A stretch of DNA of 64,000 nucleotides from Lichenicoccus sp964246745 (lineage in GTDB: Bacteria; Pseudomonadota; Alphaproteobacteria; Acetobacterales; Acetobacteraceae): assembly GCA_964246745.1 (NCBI GenBank), contig CAXTRK010000007.1, positions 1 to 64,000 of the forward strand, written 5' to 3'. Below the pieces are notes generated by a model. That model was not told the origin of the DNA. It did not search any database and saw nothing but the letters and a program-made list of their open reading frames with translations. Below, piece after piece: positions 59,407-64,000 of the stretch. Positions within the stretch are counted from its first letter, which is position 1, and each line of letters opens with the position of its first letter. A program made the position numbers and the translations under genes.

Positions 59407-59789
59407 TTGTCGACACGTCGATAAACATCCTCCTGGTGGATGATTACAAGACAATTCTTCGAATCGTTCGTAATCTGCTCAAGCAGATCGACTTCTGCAA
59501 CGTCGATGAAGCGTATGATGGTAGTGAGGCGCTCTCGAAGCTAAGGGCTGGGGCGTACAGTCTTGTCATGAGCGACTGGAATATGGAGCCAATGACTGGT
59601 CTCGAATTGCTGAAGCATATTCGTCATGACGCGAAGCTCAAGGCACTTCCCTTTATTATGCTGACGGCGGAAAGTAAAATAGATAACGTTGTTTCTGCCA
59701 TGCGTGAGGGCGTTTCAGACTACATCGTTAAGCCATTCAGTGCGGAGACCTTAAGGGACAAGATCGAGAAAGTCTTATGCAACGCATAA
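59403..59789 (+). CDS. cheY: CheY-like single-domain response regulator
   Basis: A 128-residue receiver: NILLVDDYKTILRIVRNLLKQ with the acidic pair, the phospho-Asp in VMSDWNMEPMTGLELLKH, Thr/Ser in MLTAES and Lys in YIVKPFSAE. No output domain. Its overlap with the motE-like gene and closeness to fliM (which has the CheY-binding LSQAEIDSLLG) point to a motor-binding CheY. No chemotaxis kinase is in the window, so the kinase must be elsewhere. GTG start at 59403. Confidence 0.88.
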   Translation: MIVDTSINILLVDDYKTILRIVRNLLKQIDFCNVDEAYDGSEALSKLRAGAYSLVMSDWNMEPMTGLELLKHIRHDAKLKALPFIMLTAESKIDNVVSAMREGVSDYIVKPFSAETLRDKIEKVLCNA

Positions 59790-59977
59790 TGTGGAGTCGT
59801 CATCCAATGTGAAGAGGCGCGTGCGATCGTAATGAGCGTCAGCCGGCCAAGATGCTAGCCATCGTTCGCGTCGAAGGTCATTTTAGGGAACGGCAAGTGT
59901 CACGCCAAGCTGCAAATCAGTCAATAGTCGCCAGGCTTTCGGCAAAATCCGGCTCATCGCGTGGTTGGGAGGGGCAG

Positions 59978-62719
59978 TTGCAACGCGTAGTCCAACTCCT
60001 TCTGATGTGCATCTCTCTCCTTCCCTCCTCAGTGATGGCTCATGCGCAGGCGGCGGGGGAATTTTCGAAGCGATCAGATCAGGCGACTCAGACGGCTCTG
60101 CAGGATCTCATCGGCGCCGTTCCTATAGAGCAACGAGAGGCGGTGCTCTACACGGGACGATCGCTCCTTGTGAAGCAACAAAGAGGTCTCCCTGAGCAGC
60201 CTTACACAACGCGTGACAAGGCGCCGCCTAGTTTGGACGCCAGTGTTGCCGCTACGGCTTCCTACCTGAAGGCACTCGCCGGAACGAGGGGGATTCTGCC
60301 GGGTCTGCCGAGCAGCCTGGTCGCGGTGATAGAAGGTGGTGCTCCGCCAAGAGTGACGCCGTCTTCGGCGGAGAACGTGCCAGCCGCTCCCGCCATGTCA
60401 AACCCCATCTCCGCGAACTACGGCCAGGACGCCAATGGCCCGGTCGCTGTTACGGCGGATGTCCGTCGCTCTCCAGCGTCATCCGAAAGCGGCCTGTTTT
60501 TGCCGTTCGAACGCGGCGTCGGAGCCGCGGCGTTTTCGAGGGGCGGGGACACTATAATCGTTTTTGATACAGCGCGGCCACTCGATTTGTCAGCGGTCCA
60601 GAGTGATCCGTTTGGAGCAGGTTCCTCAATCCAGCTCCTTCCTGAGGCCACTCTCTTACATTTGCCGGCACTTCGCGGGGGGGCGATCACTCTGCGTCGC
60701 CTTCCCATGGGATGGCTGGTCGGGAAGGAGGTCGGGGCAGACGCACAGAAGCCGATCGTCCCGTTAGAAGACGGTGCAAGCCTCAGGTTCCCGGTGGAGT
60801 ATCCCGGGCGGACCGTGACCATCCCTGATCCGCTTACTGGAGGAAACCTTCTGGTGGGCACCCTGCGGGGCGGACAAGGCGCCGTGCGTAATGCTCGGCG
60901 TGAGAGCACAGCGACGATCGAACAAACTTTCCAGGGTATTGTGGTCGAACCGCTTTCCGACAGGTTGGAGCTTCAGGCAACAGAGGGAGCATTCATCCTG
61001 TCCGGCGTGTCTCCCGATGCTCTGGGAGCCGGTCTCTCTCAGTCGATCGCGGAGAATGGCCATGACAACCTGCCAATCCGGGTTATGTCATTGGATCCGG
61101 GCTCTGACGATGTGCTTGCGCTTCGTTTTGAGGACGCGAAGGCAGAGGCGGCCGCATCTCCCGCGGCGGCCAGGTTCCTGCCTCGGCTTCGTGCCGCCGA
61201 GGACGCCATCGCTATGGGCGAAGGTGTCGAAGCGGCCACCATCATTCACGTGGCACTCGCGGATGATCCGCGCGCCGCCGCAGCGTTGCGCCCACGCCTG
61301 GTTTCAAGTGCCGCCGCGTTGCTCAGTCATCAAGCAAATCCCCCGGATCTGCTTCGCGATTCGCGGATTGCCGTTTCCGGAGAGTTGGCGTTGTGGCGGG
61401 CAGTGATGCTCGCCGAAGCAGACACGAACTCAACCGAGGCCGCACGATTGTTCGCCGCCAACTTGGCTTTTCTCGAGACCTATCCGCAGCCGCTCCAAGC
61501 GGCCTTGCTACCACTTGCTGCGGAGACCTTGGTGCGAGCAGGAACAGACGCGCAGGCCGAGATGGTGGCGCGCCTACCCCACAAACCTTCGCTTACCTTT
61601 GCCCGCGCCCTCCTGAGTTCACGTAACGGGAACAAGCAGGACGCCTTGACCATGCTCGATCAACTGGCGGCCTCTCCAGATTGGGCGCTCGGCGACAAGG
61701 CAGCCGAAGAAGCCGCCGTGATACGTCAAGACCTCGCTGGTTCAGATCTGAGCAGGCTTGCCGATGCGCTTGAGGCACGCCTGCTTGACGCCCGGATCGC
61801 TGGACACGAGGCTGAGAGCTTGCTCTCCCTCGCCGACCTGCGGACCCGTGCGAGACAATGGCAAAAGGCACTGGATTTATTACGGGATTTGGCTAGCCGA
61901 TACCCCGGGCAGGCGATCACGGCTCGTCGGAGGGTTGCCAAGTTGCTTGAGCGGCTGATGACGGCTCCTACCGGTGGCCAGACAGGCGCTCCCCTTGACG
62001 ACGTCGCCATGATCGAGGGCAATACCGACATGCTGCCCAGCGGTCCGGAGGGAGTCCAGGTATCGTTGTTCCTTGCTGAGAAGCTCGCGGCTTTGGACCT
62101 GCCGGAACAAGCGGCACCAATCGTGCGACGACTGATGCTGGCGAGTGATCCCGGGCCAGGGAGAGCCGCGCTGGGTATGAGGCTTGCGACACTCGACTTC
62201 CAGCAGAACGATCTTGTGGGCGCCGAGTCTGCACTTCGAACGTCAGACCTAGCGAGTCTTCCGTCTCCGCTGGCAGCATCCAGGGCAATCATGATGGCTC
62301 GAGCGCTTGCTGGGCAGGGGAAACTTGACCAGGCACTTGCTACCTTAGCGCCCCTCCATTCGGTTGCTGCGCTGGATCTCAAAGCAACCTTACTCACTCG
62401 GCGTCGAGACTGGGCAGGAGCGGCAGATAGTCTGGCGGCCCTGGTCAGGCAGCACCTGCCAAAGGCGGAGAGACTAGACCCAGCGGGTCAGGATCTATTG
62501 CTTCGGCTCGCCTCTGCTGCATCGCAGACGGGAGACTCGTCTCATATCAACCAAGCGCGTGCTCTCGGTCAGGGGCGCTTTACCAATCCCGGCAAGCAGG
62601 CGCTATTCCAATTGCTGACTTCGGACCCGCATTCAGGCCCGAGCGACCCGGAAAAAGAGCCGGAAGACCTGGCTGAACTGCGTCACTCAGCCGCCATCAT
62701 CGGCTCCGTCGCGCAGTAA
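59978..62719 (+). CDS. large exported TPR-like protein at the end of the flagellar run
   Basis: A 913-residue protein from a TTG at 59978, which is preceded by GGGAGGGG and opens directly into a signal peptide (QRVVQLLLMCISLLPSSVMA, then HAQA). An ATG at 59852 would add 42 residues. After a short helical part (ALQDLIGAVPIEQREAVLYT), about residues 130-330 are beta-rich (SGLFLPFERGVGAAAFSRGG, TIIVFDTARPLDLS, LPMGWLVGKEVG). From about residue 370 to the end there are repeated TPR-like helical pairs (EQAAPIVRRLMLASDPGPGR, ARALAGQGKLDQALATLAPL). No enzyme motif is seen. The gene is 62 bases after cheY. A periplasmic scaffold for the motor is inferred; the family is unknown to me. Confidence 0.7.
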   Translation: MQRVVQLLLMCISLLPSSVMAHAQAAGEFSKRSDQATQTALQDLIGAVPIEQREAVLYTGRSLLVKQQRGLPEQPYTTRDKAPPSLDASVAATASYLKALAGTRGILPGLPSSLVAVIEGGAPPRVTPSSAENVPAAPAMSNPISANYGQDANGPVAVTADVRRSPASSESGLFLPFERGVGAAAFSRGGDTIIVFDTARPLDLSAVQSDPFGAGSSIQLLPEATLLHLPALRGGAITLRRLPMGWLVGKEVGADAQKPIVPLEDGASLRFPVEYPGRTVTIPDPLTGGNLLVGTLRGGQGAVRNARRESTATIEQTFQGIVVEPLSDRLELQATEGAFILSGVSPDALGAGLSQSIAENGHDNLPIRVMSLDPGSDDVLALRFEDAKAEAAASPAAARFLPRLRAAEDAIAMGEGVEAATIIHVALADDPRAAAALRPRLVSSAAALLSHQANPPDLLRDSRIAVSGELALWRAVMLAEADTNSTEAARLFAANLAFLETYPQPLQAALLPLAAETLVRAGTDAQAEMVARLPHKPSLTFARALLSSRNGNKQDALTMLDQLAASPDWALGDKAAEEAAVIRQDLAGSDLSRLADALEARLLDARIAGHEAESLLSLADLRTRARQWQKALDLLRDLASRYPGQAITARRRVAKLLERLMTAPTGGQTGAPLDDVAMIEGNTDMLPSGPEGVQVSLFLAEKLAALDLPEQAAPIVRRLMLASDPGPGRAALGMRLATLDFQQNDLVGAESALRTSDLASLPSPLAASRAIMMARALAGQGKLDQALATLAPLHSVAALDLKATLLTRRRDWAGAADSLAALVRQHLPKAERLDPAGQDLLLRLASAASQTGDSSHINQARALGQGRFTNPGKQALFQLLTSDPHSGPSDPEKEPEDLAELRHSAAIIGSVAQ

Positions 62720-62787
62720 GGCTGCGGTTTTGCGGGCAGGCCGCTTAGAAAGTTCTTGCATCACGCTCCCCTCCGCCTTACCTGAGC

Positions 62788-62806
62788 CCCCCTTAGCCGA
62801 AGGGGG
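62788..62806. repeat. GC-rich hairpin upstream of speD
   Basis: CCCCCTT at 62788-62794 and AAGGGGG at 62800-62806 form a 7-bp perfect stem around a 5-base loop, 42 bases before the speD start. There is no T-tract after it, so it is not a classical terminator. It could end transcription from the TPR gene weakly or form part of the speD leader. No known riboswitch pattern was recognised. Confidence 0.35.
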
Positions 62807-62848
62807 CGATCCCGCCCAACAGGCTGTCTACTGGTTTGGGGGTACGTG

Positions 62849-63310
62849 ATGAACGCACTTGCTCAACTGGGGATGGTCTCGGATTCTCCGAGCGATAACC
62901 AGATCCTAGCAGCCTCTGTCTCGGAGAACGTTGATAAGGCGGACTATTTTGTCGAAAGGGACGGGATGAAGTTTGCAGGAATGCATCTTCTCGTCGATCT
63001 CTGGGAGGCAACCAACCTGAGTGATCCGGCGCTCATTGAGAGTGCGCTCCGAGATGCGGCACTGGCCGCGGGTGCGACCATCCTGCACAGTCACTTCCAT
63101 CATTTCTCGCCGAATGGCGGGGTATCCGGTGTCGTGGTCCTCGCTGAAAGCCACATCTCCATTCATACCTGGCCAGAGCGTGATTTCGCGGCCGTTGACA
63201 TATTCATGTGCGGTGCATGCGACCCGCACCAGTCCCTTCCAGTGCTTCGTCAAGCCTTCCTGGCGGGCCGTGTCATCGTGGATGAGCAACGGCGAGGCCG
63301 GCTGCGCTAA
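62849..63310 (+). CDS. speD: S-adenosylmethionine decarboxylase proenzyme
   Basis: A 153-residue pyruvoyl-dependent enzyme. The cleavage site is the Ser of AESHISIHTWPE, which becomes the pyruvoyl group; HLLVDLWEATNL and FHHFSPNGGVSGVVVLAE precede it, and VDIFMCGACDP follows. It makes decarboxylated SAM for spermidine synthesis. The N-terminus is about 40 residues longer than in minimal SpeD (NALAQLGMVSDSPSDNQIL). ATG at 62849 follows a GTG. speE follows 28 bases later. Confidence 0.93.
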   Translation: MNALAQLGMVSDSPSDNQILAASVSENVDKADYFVERDGMKFAGMHLLVDLWEATNLSDPALIESALRDAALAAGATILHSHFHHFSPNGGVSGVVVLAESHISIHTWPERDFAAVDIFMCGACDPHQSLPVLRQAFLAGRVIVDEQRRGRLR

Positions 63311-63338
63311 GGCAAGATCGGTTCACGGAGGAAGGTGA

Positions 63339-64000
63339 ATGTCAGCCGGAGCCTGGATCAACGAGACTCTTTATGAGGGTTGGGGCCAACGCTTTCTTGT
63401 CAGCCATGAACTGGCCCGCGTGAGAAGTAAATTTCAGGACATTATTGTCTTTGAAACAATGACTCACGGCCGCGTTCTTGCGCTTGACGGTGTCATTCAG
63501 ATTACAGAGCGGGACGAGTTTGCCTATCAGGAAATGATCACGCACGTACCCTTGCTCATGCATGGATCGGCACGCAACGTCCTGATCATTGGAGCAGGCG
63601 ATGGCGGCGTGTTGCGGCGGGTGCTTGATCACCAAAGCGTGGAACGAGCCGTCATGGTCGAGATTGACGGCGAAGTCATCCGATTGGCGAAGCAATTTAT
63701 GCCGTCCCTCGGTGGTGACGCCTGGGTTGACCCTCGCGCTCACGTTATTGTCGGAGACGGCATTGCCTACGTGGAGCGTGCGTCAGCAGAGACATTTGAC
63801 GTGATCATTGTTGATAGTACGGATCCTATCGGTATTGGGGAGGTGCTGTTTACCGATAGTTTTTATCGCGATTGTGCGCGCATTCTCACCAGTAGCGGGA
63901 TCATTGTCAATCAATGCGGGGTTCCGTTTATGCAAGCTGCGGAGTTGCATGAGACGAGCTTACGTCGAGCCAGGTTCTTCGACTATGTATCCGCCTACGT
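63339..64000 (+). CDS. speE: spermidine synthase, 5' part (cut by window end)
   Basis: The first 220 codons of SpeE from the ATG at 63339, with GGAGG upstream. Motifs: LYEGWGQRFLVSHEL, YQEMITHVPLLMH, the SAM-site loop IIGAGDGGVLRRVLDH, MVEIDGEVIRLAK and the catalytic Asp in IIVDSTDPIGIGEVLFT. It transfers aminopropyl from decarboxylated SAM to putrescine. The Cys in VNQCGVPF and the end of the protein (about 60 more residues) lie near or beyond the window. Clearly AT-richer than the genes before 49 kb. Confidence 0.94.
   Translation, partial: MSAGAWINETLYEGWGQRFLVSHELARVRSKFQDIIVFETMTHGRVLALDGVIQITERDEFAYQEMITHVPLLMHGSARNVLIIGAGDGGVLRRVLDHQSVERAVMVEIDGEVIRLAKQFMPSLGGDAWVDPRAHVIVGDGIAYVERASAETFDVIIVDSTDPIGIGEVLFTDSFYRDCARILTSSGIIVNQCGVPFMQAAELHETSLRRARFFDYVSAY

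Noticed and set aside
62720..62848. Riboswitch upstream of speD
   Set aside because: Only a simple stem is seen; no SAM or polyamine riboswitch pattern recognised.
1..64000. tRNA, rRNA, CRISPR or insertion sequence
   Set aside because: No cloverleaf with a plausible TΨC arm, no rRNA blocks, no regularly spaced repeats and no transposase frame were seen in the gaps between genes.

Overview
The window looks like a chromosomal segment of a flagellated, Gram-negative, high-GC alphaproteobacterium, most likely of the Acetobacteraceae/Rhodospirillales. Pointers are fliX and the DUF6468 flagellar gene, a single-cysteine DksA, a class IIA HAD enzyme coupled to pyrD, an IHF-beta gene next to sppA, and LPS (kdsB) and nucleotide-sugar genes. 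The assignment is inferred from gene content, not from a search. I see no rRNA, tRNA, CRISPR array, prophage or intact insertion sequence.

Layout. 1-0.5 kb: a VapB-like antitoxin running off the edge and the C-terminal stub of a DUF3883 protein. 0.5-3.2 kb: small stress/accessory genes (eRF1-like protein, thioesterase, DUF5872, DUF3140, SDR). 3.2-8.6 kb: a membrane Mrr-fold protein with altered catalytic residues, prolyl oligopeptidase, a molybdate-binding TOBE protein, an MFS carrier and a LexA-fold regulator that has lost its peptidase dyad. 8.7-20 kb: pyrD, HAD hydrolase, GT61 glycosyltransferase, YqgE, YdfG-type SDR, PPK2, a VapBC-type toxin-antitoxin pair, manC, ihfB and sppA. 20-25 kb: an aldehyde dehydrogenase, two large uncharacterised proteins and an MFS pseudogene. 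25-31 kb: serA, hisN and cytochrome c on one strand; kdsB, pheA and a tagaturonate reductase-like gene on the other. 31-37 kb: membrane proteins, a RecD2 helicase remnant, pirin, SOUL, a lytic transglycosylase and uracil-DNA glycosylase. 37-49 kb: a TPR protein, ispE, DedA, a two-component system, transporters and panC.

From about 49.13 kb to the end the base composition drops. Single 60-base lines counted by hand give 40/60 to 45/60 G+C at 13.2, 38.0, 47.2 and 48.4 kb, but 24/60 to 37/60 at nine-odd kilobases either side of 58 kb (examples at 53.5, 56.9, 57.5, 58.3 and 63.4 kb). This part carries a flagellar cluster: flgN-like, flgJ and flgI; fliX; dksA; flgF-flgG-flgA-flgH; and the divergent run fliL-fliM-DUF6468-motE-like-cheY, followed by a roughly 910-residue exported TPR protein. 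speD and speE (spermidine synthesis) follow, with speE cut by the window end.

The best candidate for something undescribed is the large exported TPR protein at the end of the fliL-fliM-cheY run. Other points of interest are the composition break at 49.13 kb, a sigma-54-like site plus inverted repeat between fliX and flgI, and a set of decayed genes (DUF3883, MFS, RecD2) that mark past deletions.
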